From: Cenococcum geophilum 1.58
Lineage: Eukaryota; Ascomycota; Dothideomycetes; Gloniales; Gloniaceae
Reading direction: 5' to 3'
NCBI GenBank assembly: GCA_001692895.1
Contig: KV748218.1
Location: forward strand, 496,001-560,000
Length of the DNA: 64,000 bases
Shown here: positions 43,905 to 55,111 of the stretch, in pieces
Position numbering within the stretch: the stretch's first letter is position 1
Layout of the letters: each line of letters begins with the position of its first letter
Translations under genes and position numbers: made by a program
Notes under the pieces: generated by a model
Databases searched by the model: none
The model's input: the letters and a program-made list of their open reading frames with translations, nothing else
Told to the model about the DNA's origin: nothing

Positions 43905-43996
43905 AATCTAAATAATAGTGGGTGTTAAAATCTCTAGTTTTTTAGCTTTTTTTTTGAGATTTAGGCGCTAAGGATTCTATATATTTATATATACGC
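43905..43996 (-). repeat. Right inverted repeat of F
   Basis: AATCTAAATAATAG...TATATATACGC pairs with 23648-23744. Inward similarity continues more loosely towards 43800. Outside it begins the 44004 minisatellite. Confidence 0.75.
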
Positions 43997-44003
43997 TAAC
44001 TAC

Positions 44004-44220
44004 TATATTTAATAACGCGGTATAGCATACTCCTATATCTAATAACGCCAGTATAAGCATATTGCCGCATCTAATAACACGGTGTAGTATACTGCCGTAT
44101 CTAATAACGCTAGTATAAGTATACTGCCGTATTTAATAATATAGTATAATATACTGCCGCATTTAATAACGCGGTATAAGTATACTGCTATATTTAATAA
44201 TATAGTGCAGTTAATTGCGC
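44004..44220 (+). repeat. Minisatellite, 30-32 bp unit, ~7 copies
   Basis: Units of the form TATTTAATAACGCGGTATAAG plus TATACTGCCG recur about seven times, with decay to TAATATAGTATAA in some. It abuts the right inverted repeat of F and may be its subterminal repeat; the left end has at most one degenerate unit. Confidence 0.8.
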
Positions 44221-44370
44221 ATTTATAGCTACCTAGGTAAGTAGTGCCTTTATTTTATTAAGCCCTCTCTATACTTAATACATAATTAATATATAATACC
44301 CCCCTTACGCATTTTATATATTTTACTTACTTTAAGTAATAAATAAGCGTTACTCTTCCCACGCACTTTA
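44221..44370. other. Short AT-rich spacer
   Basis: No gene seen. Separates two tandem arrays. Confidence 0.5.
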
Positions 44371-44505
44371 TAGTATTTAGTCTACGCGGTTAGTAGTATT
44401 TACCTATTCCGCGTAATTAGTATACTTTACTTAGTCTATATAGTTAATACCCTTTACTTATTCTATACAGTTAGTATTCTTTACTTATTCTACGCGCCTA
44501 GTATA
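44371..44505 (+). repeat. Minisatellite, 27-bp unit, ~5 copies
   Basis: Units TAGTATTCTTTACTTATTCT plus ACGCGGT at 44391-44417, 44418-44444, 44445-44471 and 44472-44498, with a partial unit before and after. Spacing is exactly 27 bp. Confidence 0.8.
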
Positions 44506-44639
44506 TACTATATAAAGAATACATTTTAACCTAATAGTAGTATAGTATAACCTTAATACGCCTAATAACGCCCTTTAGTTAACCTACTATTTTAAGTTTA
44601 ATATTTATATAAGTTCCGCCACAACAGTACTATACTATT

Positions 44640-47600
44640 AAAACCCTAATTATCTTTATTTTTACCGTTATTTCCCCTATCTATTCTACTGCCTTCTTTA
44701 CTCTTATCCTCTTTATTACCGTTATTTTCCCTATTTATTCTACTACCTTCTTTACTCTTATCCTCTTTATCGCTGTTATTTTCCCTATCTATTTCTCTAC
44801 CTTCTCTACTCTTATCTTCTTTATTAGTAAATTCTAGTATTACTAGTTTATCTCTACTTTATAGTCAGGCCTTTATATCCTCTAGTATAGCACTATTTAT
44901 AATATTTACAACCCCAGACTTACTAGTAAAAGTACACTATAAAACATAGTAATTAATTCCTATTTCCTGTTTATTATTACCTTAAATTTATTTAAGGCGG
45001 GCTTAAATAGCGTTAATATTATAGTTATATAGTATTAAAATTATCTTATTAGTATACTATAAGAAGGAGACCTTATATATAGTTTTAGGGTTTATTTTTA
45101 GCGACGAATACGCTAGGCCACCATTATCCTATTATATTATCTTTATTAGCCTATATATAACAATTATAATATAGGAAATAGCGGTAAAGTACTATAGTAT
45201 ATAGCAAGTATCGCAATATAACGTTGCGATGCGATTAATATAATATTATATATTTATACTTATAGTATACAGTTATTAAGTAAACCTATTATTATACTTA
45301 GGATCTAGTTCCTTTAGATTTTTTATAGTATCTTTAAATAGATCGCTAATTACCTATTAAATCTATAATATCTTATCTCTAGTTATGTTCCGTATTTTAT
45401 TAACTTATTATAAAAGTAGCCTATATAGCCTTTTATTACGCTTAGGTTAGTAGCTCCTTTAAGTATTTTATAGTTACTCCTAACTATCTATAATACGCTT
45501 TAGTAAGTATAGTAAGAGGCTTTTTATAGATTTACCTATAACTATAGCGTTAGCTTTAAACTTATAAATAACTTATATTCCGCTTCTATAGTCCTTAAGT
45601 ATATATTAAATTGCTATATATATAAGCTATATTATATTAGCTATAATAGGCGAGAAAAGGTTAGTACTATTCTTATTAAGGGTATGTAACCTTAGCCTAG
45701 TATTAAAGAATACGCGCTTAATATAACGTGTAATAATTGGCGCCCTAAATCTTATCTCTCTATCCTAGCCTTAGTTAGGTATAGTAAAAGATAAAGTACT
45801 AACTAGGCCATTAAGCGTAAAGCGGTTATCCTTAAGTAGTTCCGCTACTTTCTTTACTATAGCCTTAATATCTAGTTTAAGGTAGTAATAGCTCCTAGTA
45901 ACGGTATTATATACTATATTTATTATATAATACTAAAATATACTAAGCTAGTTATATAGCTAGAAAATTAGTTAGTATAATACTACTAAATCTAAGGACC
46001 GCGAACCTTATATGCCGCTAGCCCTAGTAATATACTTAATACTCTATTTATTAGGTTTTTATAATAGTTTATAATAGTAATTACCTCTTTCTATATCTGC
46101 TTTATTAGTATATTTAAACCACTTATATTTATTTCCGGCTAAGAAGAAAGATAAAGCTTTTTAGGTATAGAGCCTATTATTACTTATATAATAAGACGTG
46201 TCTAAGCAATACTATATATCTTTATATTAACTAGGCTAAGTAGCTACTTTATATATTATCTAAAGTTATTATACAGCGGTTATTTATTTAAGTAATATAT
46301 ACGTTTCTTTTAAATATAGGTTTTAGATATCTTAGGGTTACTTAGGGTTTATAGGCTTTCGTCTAATAAAAATAAAACTATCCGTTAGGATAATATTATT
46401 AAAATTAATAATAATAGATTATACTATAGCATATTAATAACAGTCTTGCCTTTTAATAGAGATAATTACAGTATAGAGCCTAATATTATCCCCTTTAAGA
46501 TCTAGATTATCTTAGGAGCTATTACTTAACTTATAGTATCTTTATTTACTTTTTTACGGGATAGATAAAGGATAAGTATATTAGTTTAGTAAAACTATTT
46601 AGCCTTTATATATACCTTACTTCCTTAAAAAACGCTAGATAGTTTAAAGTCTTATACCTAATATACTTTAAATAATAACCTAGTTAACTTTTATAATATA
46701 AATTAGGTATTTCTTACTAAGTATATAAAAAGGAGCTTTAATAAACTTATAATAATAAGTTAAGAGGGCGGCCTAACTATTTATTAGGCTTTATAATAGG
46801 GTAATTAAATTACCTTACTATAGTATAGGGTTCTACTTTATGTAATATTTTTTCTATACTATATAAAAGCCTAGTTCCTTATAATATTTACCTACTCTTA
46901 AGGTAGATAATATAGTATATAGGATATAAAGGGTAGTTAGCGCGTAGAAGGCGATATATAGTAGTGTTATATTCTAGTTTATTATAGTCACAGTAATCCG
47001 CCCCTTTATTATAATCTAGCGCCGCTAGTTATAACTTACCGCTATTTTAGCTAAGTTATATTTATTTACTGCTTAGTATAAGCCTGTTTCCTTTTATATG
47101 CATTAACCTATACCCTATTTATTTACTTAAAGTTTTTATTATATATAGTATTATATATATCCTAATCGCTATAGTTATTTATAAAGAAATAGTTTATAAC
47201 GTTAATATCTATTAATATAAGTAAGATGGGCCTTATAATATAGTTAATGTTATATATTTAGAGAATATCAAGCATATATTTTGTCCTACTATTAAATAGC
47301 TTTATACTCTATACTTTAAGCATTCTAGTTCTTATATTAATCTTACTACTATTATAAACTTAAAGGGTCTCTACTAACGTATTAGCGTATTTTAGGTATT
47401 TACCCTTACTACCTAATTACCTAGTACCCTAAATTATAAGTAGTAGATAAAGCTTCCCCACTTTATTACTATAGAGGTTATTATTTACCCGCTTATATTT
47501 TTATACTATTATAATATTATAGCAGGGAGCTCTAGTATTAACCTATAATAAAGTATATTAAGTAAATACCTTATTAAGCTTATTAGTGTTAGTAGTGTCC

Positions 47601-47975
47601 TTTCTAAAGTAAATATAGTATATAACGCTATAATAGATACTTAAGGGTATTTTTAATACCTAATTATTATCGGCCTCTAGTTAGTTAACGTCCTAGTCTA
47701 TTTACTAAATTCTATTAATCTACTTATAGTATTCCCTTATAAAGGGGGCTAGTTTAGATATAAGGTTGGTAATCTCTATTTAGCGCTATACCTCCTTAAC
47801 TATACGCTAAATAGATATATTAATTTTCTAGTCTTAAAGTATCTAAGTTATATAGCTATTAAAGTTTTATATATATAAGCAATATGTATATATATTAACT
47901 ATAGAGCCTAGTTCTATTATCTATATTACGCTTATTAGGTTTACTATATTAATTATATTAGCTAACGCCTATAGC
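44640..47975 (-). pseudogene. Unidentified degraded gene with charged repeats
   Basis: On the minus strand many stretches stay open apart from TAA/TAG stops, for example about 45700-45900 (KLDIKAIVKKVAELLKDNRF in one frame) and about 47600-47800. At its C-terminal side three repeats of 54-57 bp (44651-44828) encode EDKSKEGSRIDRENN-like units, an alternating-charge repeat. I could not match it to a transposase or host family. It may belong to a transposon bounded by the tandem arrays on the left. Frame breaks could not be mapped by eye. Confidence 0.4.
44651..44828 (-). repeat. Triplicated 54-57 bp coding repeat
   Basis: Three copies of a unit with TTATTTTCCCTAT, TACCTTCTTTACTCTTA and TCCTCTTTATT. 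On the minus strand they read as charged EDKSKEGS-RIDRENN units. A coding-length period (multiple of three in most units) supports a protein repeat. Confidence 0.75.
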
Positions 47976-47980
47976 TTAAG

Positions 47981-48173
47981 TGTGACGGCTTAAACCATCG
48001 AACAAATGTCTCGATAGAGACTTAAACGAATGCTTGCAAGATCAAGCGAACGAATGCTGTATTACGAAGATATTAAGCTAAGGAGCAAGAGAAGGTGGTG
48101 AGGCCACGTCTATATACACATGCCAAGTCTTAAGCGAACCCCTAACTAGGTGACGCGCTCCAGCGCCATCACA
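47981..48173 (-). repeat. Solo LTR of family J, copy 2
   Basis: 193 bp, reverse complement of 8698-8890, with a perfect 5-bp duplication TTAAG (47976-47980, 48174-48178). Fewer C/T changes than copy 1. It marks the change from decayed DNA on the left to the less decayed LINE on the right. Confidence 0.9.
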
Positions 48174-48602
48174 TTAAGTTTAAACCTTCACCGCACATGC
48201 AACCTTACCAAAAGGTAGCGCCACACTCTAAAACTTACGCATACCCATCTTACTATCAAAAACAATTGATTTTCCAACTTTCAAGACCTAATTCCTACCG
48301 CCTAGCGAGCTAGAGGTGGATTTATTTGTCATTTTACCCCCTTATCCTAACAGAAAATTTTCTCTAGGGGTGGTCCTAGCTTATAAGCAAGGCACGGATA
48401 GGAACACCAAAACCACTACCACTACTACCAATACTAATACCAATAGGGGCTAGTCTTTCTACTCCCTTTTAGCCTAATCTCCCCAGAAATCTTCTAGTAG
48501 GATTAGTAAGGAGAAAGGGTATAAGGGTAGAAAAAAGAAACCTTATAAGATGCCAAAGTCTAATAGGCATAAAAAAAAACCTCCTAATAGAAATAAGTGA
48601 TA

Positions 48603-49917
48603 ATGAGTCCTACGACTACATTCACTTTTTCTGCCCCTTCTCCTTCTCCCTGGCCTATTTGGACAGGAGAAAAAAGAGGACATCCTTAGTCTTCTACTGA
48701 AAAAGAAAACCAAAAACCTGCAAAAAAGACAATAAAATTAATGACTTTTACGGCTGGTATACCTAGTATATCTTCCCTCCCCTTTCTCCTAAAATAATAC
48801 TTATAAAAGGCCCCTAGAAAGCCTAATACAGGCCTATAAAGGGCTAGAAGAAGAAGAAAGAAGAAGAAAAAGACAAGTTAAATAGCTAGAGGAGACTATA
48901 CACGGAGTATTCTAGTAGGAGAAAAATCCCTTTATAAAAGGAAAAGAAAAGGAAAAGATATCCTATAAGGATTAGTCGAAGAAGTAAGAGCTCTCCGTAA
49001 GGAGGTAGCTCCTACTAAGGAAACCTACGCAGAGAGACTAAAGAAGAACCTCCCTTCCTCGTCCCCCCTGCCCTCCTTACCAACACCATTCTACTTCTAC
49101 TAGAAGTAAGAAAAAGCAGCTATAAGAAAGGAAGCTAGTCCTTATTATAGACCAAAAGGATAAACCTTTAGATACCTTCTCTATACGAAACAAAGTTAAT
49201 TAACTATTTGCATTAAAACTGCAAGTAGAAAAACCTATTTTAGCATCTATAGCTAAAACTAAAGGAAAACAAAATATTCTTCTTACAACTACGGAAGAGT
49301 ATAATGCGGATTTCCTAGTTAAATACAAGGAAATCTGGCATAATTGCTTTACTTTTTAAAGAGAACAAAAGCTAGAACCATGGGTTCAAATTATAGCCCA
49401 TGGGGTTCCTACCCTACCTTTCCTAGGAGAAGGAGGCTCTAAGCTTCTAAAAGAAGAAATTAAGACCTTTAATCCTATAAGGATATAAGGACTACTTAGA
49501 TGGATCTTATCTAGTGTAAAAAGACACGATCTATAGACCAGATTCGGCTCTATAGTTTTTACTATAAAAAACGAAGAAAAAAGACAAGAAATCCTTAAGT
49601 AAAAAGAGATATTAATTGCAGGTACAGCTACTAAGGTAGTAAAATACCTTAAAGTCTTTCCTACTACGCAGTGTATAAGCTGCCAAAAATTTGGCCATAT
49701 AGAAGACAGGTGCTCTACTAGGGCCTGCAGATACTGTGCGGCTGCATATTTATCTAAAGACTATTCCTGTTTTACCTGTATAATAACAGGCAAGCCTTAC
49801 TAGCATACCACCCCTCTTTATATTAATTGTAAAGAAAAACACTTTGCTAATAGTAAAGACTACGAGACTCTTAAAGCTGCTAAACTAGTACGCGAAGAAG
49901 ATTCTATGGAAGAATAA
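48603..49917 (+). pseudogene. LINE ORF1 protein (CCHC zinc knuckles), broken
   Basis: ORF1 proteins of Tad1-like LINEs bind the element RNA. ATG at 48603 starts MSPTTTFTFSAPSPSP; a TAG follows after about 28 codons, and a +1 frame difference separates this from the C-terminal half. From about 49196 the frame is nearly open: LALKLQVEKPILASIAKTK (approximate), WVQIIAHGVPTLPF near 49385, then CISCQKFGHIEDRC at 49672-49713, CRYCAAAYLSKDYSC at 49728-49772 and a third Cys/His group to 49860. The stop TAA is at 49915-49917. A few TAA/TAG stops at probable Gln/Trp positions show light RIP. Basic and Pro-rich N-terminal part, as usual. Confidence 0.75.
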
Positions 49918-50274
49918 AAACAGATAGGATTTTAGAAGGAGGCAACTCCTACTAGGCTCTTAAAATGATATTAGAGAGCAAAAGGACAGAAATAAATTGC
50001 AAAAGGACAGGGACAGGGGTTAGGATTTCTTATAGTTTTTCTTACCATTTTCTCATTCCCTAGTAGTTGTAGTATCTTAGTATTTTACTAGGAAACTATA
50101 AACTCCTAATTTAGGGGTTTATAAACTACTAGGACATAGCTACTAGTATATATTAAGCTGCCTAGAAAGGATTTATGTATATAGAACTATAGCGCCATAG
50201 CCCAAGGCTGCATGCGCAGTATTGTACGTAGTATAATACAATGGATATAAAAAAAAAACAAAAAAAAACATCAA
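49918..50274 (+). other. LINE 3' region and A-rich tail
   Basis: Contains AAAGGACAG repeated at 49979 and 50000, a C-poor stretch and the terminal A-runs at 50248-50274. No gene. Confidence 0.6.
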
Positions 50275-50299
50275 GTTTGTTTTAAAGTATAGTGTTAAG

Positions 50300-52830
50300 A
50301 TATATAGTATTATATTATAGCATCTACTCTTTATAGTTGTTCCATTTATTAGTTCTATAGTAAAATACCTTCTATAGCTTATATACTTGCTCTAAATACT
50401 TTATATCTATACCTCTAATTACTCTTAGTTACTAGATGCTCTTTAGATAGTAGGTAATAGTATATAGCTTAGGAATATTAAAGTATAGTAGTCCTACTTT
50501 ACTTAGTTAAAACGAAAGAAATATATCCTTTATCTTATCTATTCTATAAATAGCTGCCACTAAATACTAGATAGTTAATTCGTTATATAATATATATTAA
50601 GATAGTATAGTAAAGTCTATAAACGCCTGGATAAATAGTATAGCGCCTTTATTCTATTTTAGTAAGAGTGCTATAATAAGGACTAATTATCGTAATAGAG
50701 ATTTATATATCTTTTTTTATCTATTAGCCGATATTTACCTAGTTATCCTACACTATTATATTAGTAAATTATTCCACCTATATAAAGCGGGTGGTAATAA
50801 GTACATTAATATTTAATATCTTTTGGCCGTAACTATCTATACGCAGGATATTAAGGCCCTAATATTTTCCGGCCTATATTTTGCTTTATATAAGCCCCTT
50901 AATCTAGTATATAAGGTATTTATTAGTAAGGCCTTTAAGCACCTAGTATAGGAAATTAGGCGCTATTATCTTATAGATATTAGATAAATTATAGCTCTAT
51001 ATAAAGTTATAGAACGGCTAAATATAATCTAAGTTATCCTTTTTATTAGTATTATAACCTTCCTGCTATATTTATATTTAGTTTTTTATTAATTAGTATA
51101 TACGGAACAGCCACAATTACTAAATAGCAGTCGTTAAATTATACCGTTTATTTATATATATATAATAAGTCGAATATTTATAGCCACTTTTAATACCTAT
51201 AAGTGTAACCTTTTTTTATAATTAGCTATAAATACAGCTAAAAGTAAAAAGTAGTGTTAATCCTAGCTATCTATATATAGAAGATATACTCTTTCTTTAC
51301 TAGCTTTTTCTAACGCTATAAGTATTATTAGCATAACTATATTAGTAGTAGGGTTGTTACTAAAGTATATGTTTAAGGATAGCCGTAAAGGTCTTATGTT
51401 ATACCGCTAGTTATATTATTTAGTTACTAAATATATAGACTAGGAGGTATATAAGCAGTAATAGGGCTAATTAATTTACGGATTATTAAACGCGTAGTTT
51501 AATATTTCTAATTAAAATATAGAGTGGCTATACTTTCTTACCGCTGGCGTATTATATTAGTTAGGTCTTATTACTAGCTAATATAATTAGCACTACGGTT
51601 ACGCTAAGCGGTAGCTACTTTTATATCTCTTACTACTAGTCTACCATATTAAGCTTATTATATATTCTTATTCCTACTAATAAGTACTATCTTACTAGCA
51701 AGAAAGTTATATTTCCTTAGAAAGGGCCGTAACTAATAAGGAAGGACACAATCTCTAGGGTGTTTTGGTGACGTACTAGCAGCTACTAGTCCCCTACGGT
51801 TATAATTATTTTAATCTACTATATTTACTTACTCTTAGATTACATCTATTTTAAAAGTAGTTTTACTTTAATATTATTAGCACTTTAGTAAGAAAAATAG
51901 TCGGTAAATACTCCCTAAAGCTTAATATTATTAAACCACTTATTAATAGCGCGGTTAGAAGTCCTAGAGCTTACCTATTATAAGACCTATATATATTCTA
52001 CCTTACTACCAAATAGATAAAATAGGGGAGGTATTTTATCTAGTATACTGCTAGTACGTTTAATACGCGGTATAATATTATATACTACTATAATATTATC
52101 CATAGTTTACAGATTTCCTTAATTCCGTCCTAGAGGCCTTCCTATAGCGCGGCTAGTAGCCTCTTTAAATATTTTAGTCTAAAAGACGTCCGTAAATATT
52201 TTAGTTAAAGTTTACTAATTAGTCTTAACTATCGCTAGGTTATACACCCTATTAAATATTATAGAATTATTATTATAGTGCATATCTGCAGCTCTATTAT
52301 TTAGTTTATTAATAATATTATTGCCTAAAGCTTATATAGGTGGCTACTTATTACCTTACTCTAATTTAGCCTTATAATTAGTTATATAATACCCTTCTAA
52401 GGTTTAATAGCATAATAGTATATTATCGTTTATATATTATATAAGTGGCCACTTATTATATTGCTCTAGCTTAGCCCTATAATAGGCTATCTAATACTTC
52501 TCTAAGCTTTAATAGCGTAAGGGTGCATTATTATTTATCTCTTTAATATTAACGGCCTTATATCTACCCTTCTTCCGTTTTTATTATCTTAGACAATATT
52601 ATTTATAACAGGTTAGACCGCCTATACTTTTTACTTTAGTCCTATACTTTTTATATTACCGCTAAATAGAGCTTATTTATAAATTACCACATTAAGCTAT
52701 AATTTACTATAGTTTGGTTAGAAGGGGGCTAAAATAACATCTATATAGAACCGTATATTTAAAGTAGTATTTATAGCTTATACTATATTATAAGCTAGTT
52801 AAGATAGGAGGAGTATAATAAGAGTATAGC
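50300..52830 (-). pseudogene. Plavaka-like transposase remnant
   Basis: On the minus strand the sequence at about 51490-51580 reads NKTQLIQYASGKKV-QPLYILIRNI, which fits the DKTxLT...G.K.xWP.Y...GNI motif of Plavaka (CACTA-related) transposases of fungi. Downstream, at about 50900-50970, APNFLY-x-VLKGL...I-IKGLI matches the later D-LHQ-L-KG segment of that family. Stops are TAA/TAG. A duplicated 105-bp segment lies in its N-terminal part. Borders are approximate and terminal CACTA repeats were not located. The protein would cut and paste a large DNA transposon. Confidence 0.65.
52340..52549 (-). repeat. 105-bp direct duplication
   Basis: Two units (52340-52444, 52445-52549) start GTGGC(T/C)ACTTATTA and contain TTAATAGC. 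On the minus strand both read as a Y-x-RAKLEQ...W-P type segment, so the duplication is within coding sequence and in frame (105 = 35 codons). Confidence 0.75.
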
Positions 52831-53095
52831 GATATCCGTGAACACTAACGCGCTAAATAGCGTAACCCGTTACGTTTTATGCTAATTTACGCTAGATTGC
52901 GTTATATTGGGCTAGGAGACTCTACTTATTACTAATATCGCGCCGCCTTTATATTATACTAAGCACAGAATTCTAAACACTACTATTCCCTACTTAGGAT
53001 ACTAGACTGTTTTTTATAATAGAACGCGATATATAATAGTGGTGTGCCATAAATACGGTGTAGTATAACTCTATAAGCGCTATAGACCCTCGAAA
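52831..53095. other. Spacer between divergent degraded genes
   Basis: Lies between the Plavaka-like remnant (minus) and the unknown frame (plus). It contains CGCTA/TAACGC words several times (52860-52950). No gene seen; it may hold the divergent promoters. Confidence 0.4.
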
Positions 53096-54383
53096 AGATA
53101 TATAGCTTATTGCTAGCTTAGGCATTACTGTAGAGAGACTTAATACTATTAAGCGGACTTTTAAGTAGGTTATTATTAAGGACGGTATTCTATATATTTT
53201 ATTTTATAGATAACTAAACGATTTGCTACGCGAGCAGGCGATTTAAAAAGTTATTTATTAAGTAGTAGAATATAAGAAGGCACTAGCGCTATGGGTATAT
53301 AAGGCTATATATAATATACTAGCCCACGTATAGTTAAATATATATAAGAAGATAAAGGTGCTAGGGCGGCCTAGTATTAACTATATAGTGGATATAAAAA
53401 GGGGGTATACGGCTCCTATAAACTTATAGAGTTTGTCCTAGCTTAACTATATGTAAAACTGCGGCTATAATCTTAAACGACTTATTATACTACTTTATAG
53501 GCGGAAACTAGATAGTATAAACTTAGTCCTAAGTATAGACGTGGCCTTAAGTCTAGTATTACTGTTTAATACGCCTTAAGACCTACGCATAGTTAAATAT
53601 CAGCTACTAGTTAAGATTTTTTTAGAGGCTAGGGTGGATTATAATAAGGAGTAAATATAGGCCGCCTATATAGAGACTATACCTATCTAAAACAATAGGG
53701 CCTTAAGGGCTGCTCTATTAAGGGCAGTTTATTATAGAGTAGGCTAGGTTATATTTACGGCTATTCGCAAAGATGGTGTACAAGTGTCTATTATAATTAT
53801 AATATATTACTAACATTTATCTAGCCTTATTTTTAGCGTAATACGTTTTACTAGGCGGGCTAGAAGGTATTATTTAATTATAGTTAATCTAATCTACATA
53901 AAGATAGTAACTTTAGTTAAGTTTGCCTTATATTAAGACCTCCTATCGCACTAGGAAGCCCTAAGATTATTACCTATATATATATAATCTTAGGTTATCT
54001 AGACATAGTATAGCGAATCGCCTTTACTATAGGCTCTTTTATTAGGGGCAACTATATAAACATTATATTTATTCTATATTTTGCTAGCTAGTAGCTAGTA
54101 TAGTAAAATAGGTATTATTCTAAGGACCTATAGCCTTAGCGACAAGTTTCTTAAGATATAGTAATAGTGTGCTAATGCTAGGAATAGTATAGCCTAGATT
54201 AGGGAACTACCTAATATAAGCAGGAGAGGGCGTTAGGTTACGTTGCCTTAGCGGCAGCTATAGCAAGAAAAAGATTAAATCCTATTTAGGGTTATTATAG
54301 TTTAGTAAAAATAGAGGCGGCCTATACTATACGGAGAGTAATTAATAATAGTTGCGGTTATTAGCGAGATATCTAGACTATAA
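53096..54383 (+). pseudogene. Unknown gene, single RIP-broken frame
   Basis: One frame from 53096 runs ~1.29 kb with only TAA and TAG stops and no TGA, no frameshift evident. That is what RIP does to a once-open frame (Gln and Trp codons lost). Recognisable stretches include LIASLGITVERLNTIKRTF at the start and RRKLDSINLVLSIDVALSL near 53500. I do not recognise a family. It is divergent from the Plavaka-like remnant and may be its accessory gene, or an unrelated neighbour. Confidence 0.5.
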
Positions 54384-55111
54384 TTTAACTAGTTAAGTAC
54401 TTAGAGAATATTTAGTTAAAAGTTTAGATTAGAATAAGGGCTTTAGAATAAAGTTAATCTAAAGCTTTAATCTAATTCTAAGGCGACCGTTTGGTTAAAT
54501 TTTAGTTTAACTTAACTTTAGCTATAAAATTTTAATATTCCTCTAACCGCCTAAAAAACACGCTAAAAGTTACTAAAAAGCTAGTAACTTTACTATATAC
54601 AGAATCTAAACTAAGGTCTTAGCGTTAGTTTAAATTAGGAGCTTAAAGCTCTTTATTTAAACTCTAGATTAAATCTAAAGGCTTTAGATTATATACGTCT
54701 ATATAACCTATAAAGCTATAAACGCATATTAAATTAGAAAGGAACGCGTTCTTTTTACTAAACTTTTAGTTTAGATTTAAAAGCGTTAGATTATAACTAA
54801 ATAACCCCTTAAAATCTAGATTATGGATTAGTATTAATTAACCGCTAGCTTATAAGGGATAGAAATTAGAATTACTAGGCTTTATAAATTGGGCTATCTT
54901 TACCGTAATATGCTTATATATTTTAGAGATTATAATTATTAAAAGTCTATCTTATTTGGCTATAATATATAATATTATAATATACTATATTTTACCTAGT
55001 GCTATAGCAAAATTGTAAATATTAAAGGCCTATAGCTACTACCGCTCTTAACTTCTATCTAGTGTCCCTATTTAAGGGTCTTACTACTAGTAAAATTTAT
55101 AACATCCGTCC
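54384..55111. other. AT-rich segment with many TTTAGATT/AATCTAAA words
   Basis: No gene seen. Words such as TTTAGATT, AATCTAAA and AGTTTAGATT recur in both orientations between about 54400 and 54830, and CTAAAAGTTACTAAAAAGC forms local inverted repeats. Such clusters are seen in subterminal regions of DNA transposons, so this may be one end of an element. Confidence 0.45.

Larger units (their letters stand above)
23648..43996 (+). mobile_element. Tc1/mariner-type DNA transposon F with two genes
   Basis: Inverted repeats of ~97 and 92 bp (23648-23744 and 43905-43996) bracket a transposase remnant on the plus strand and a second gene on the minus strand. The element is split by D copy 2 (23761-24774) and by Gypsy C (25197-40929) with its own nested load. 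Without the insertions F would be about 3.6 kb. Similarity between the two ends continues inward, more loosely. The outermost termini and the TA target duplication are not resolved because minisatellites abut the right end. Confidence 0.65.
48180..50274 (+). mobile_element. LINE (Tad1-like) carrying only ORF1
   Basis: A less decayed block begins near the J solo LTR and ends in an A-rich tail at about 50248-50274 (A-runs interrupted by C). It contains a zinc-knuckle ORF1 and then goes directly into a 3' region; no endonuclease or RT sequence was found between 49918 and 50248. The element is thus probably internally deleted or a non-autonomous derivative. No flanking duplication could be set because the 5' border is unclear. 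The A-rich end and ORF1 type indicate non-LTR retrotransposition. Confidence 0.65.

Noticed and set aside
44004-44505. CRISPR-like array
   Set aside because: Repeats are contiguous minisatellite units without unique spacers, in a fungal transposon context.
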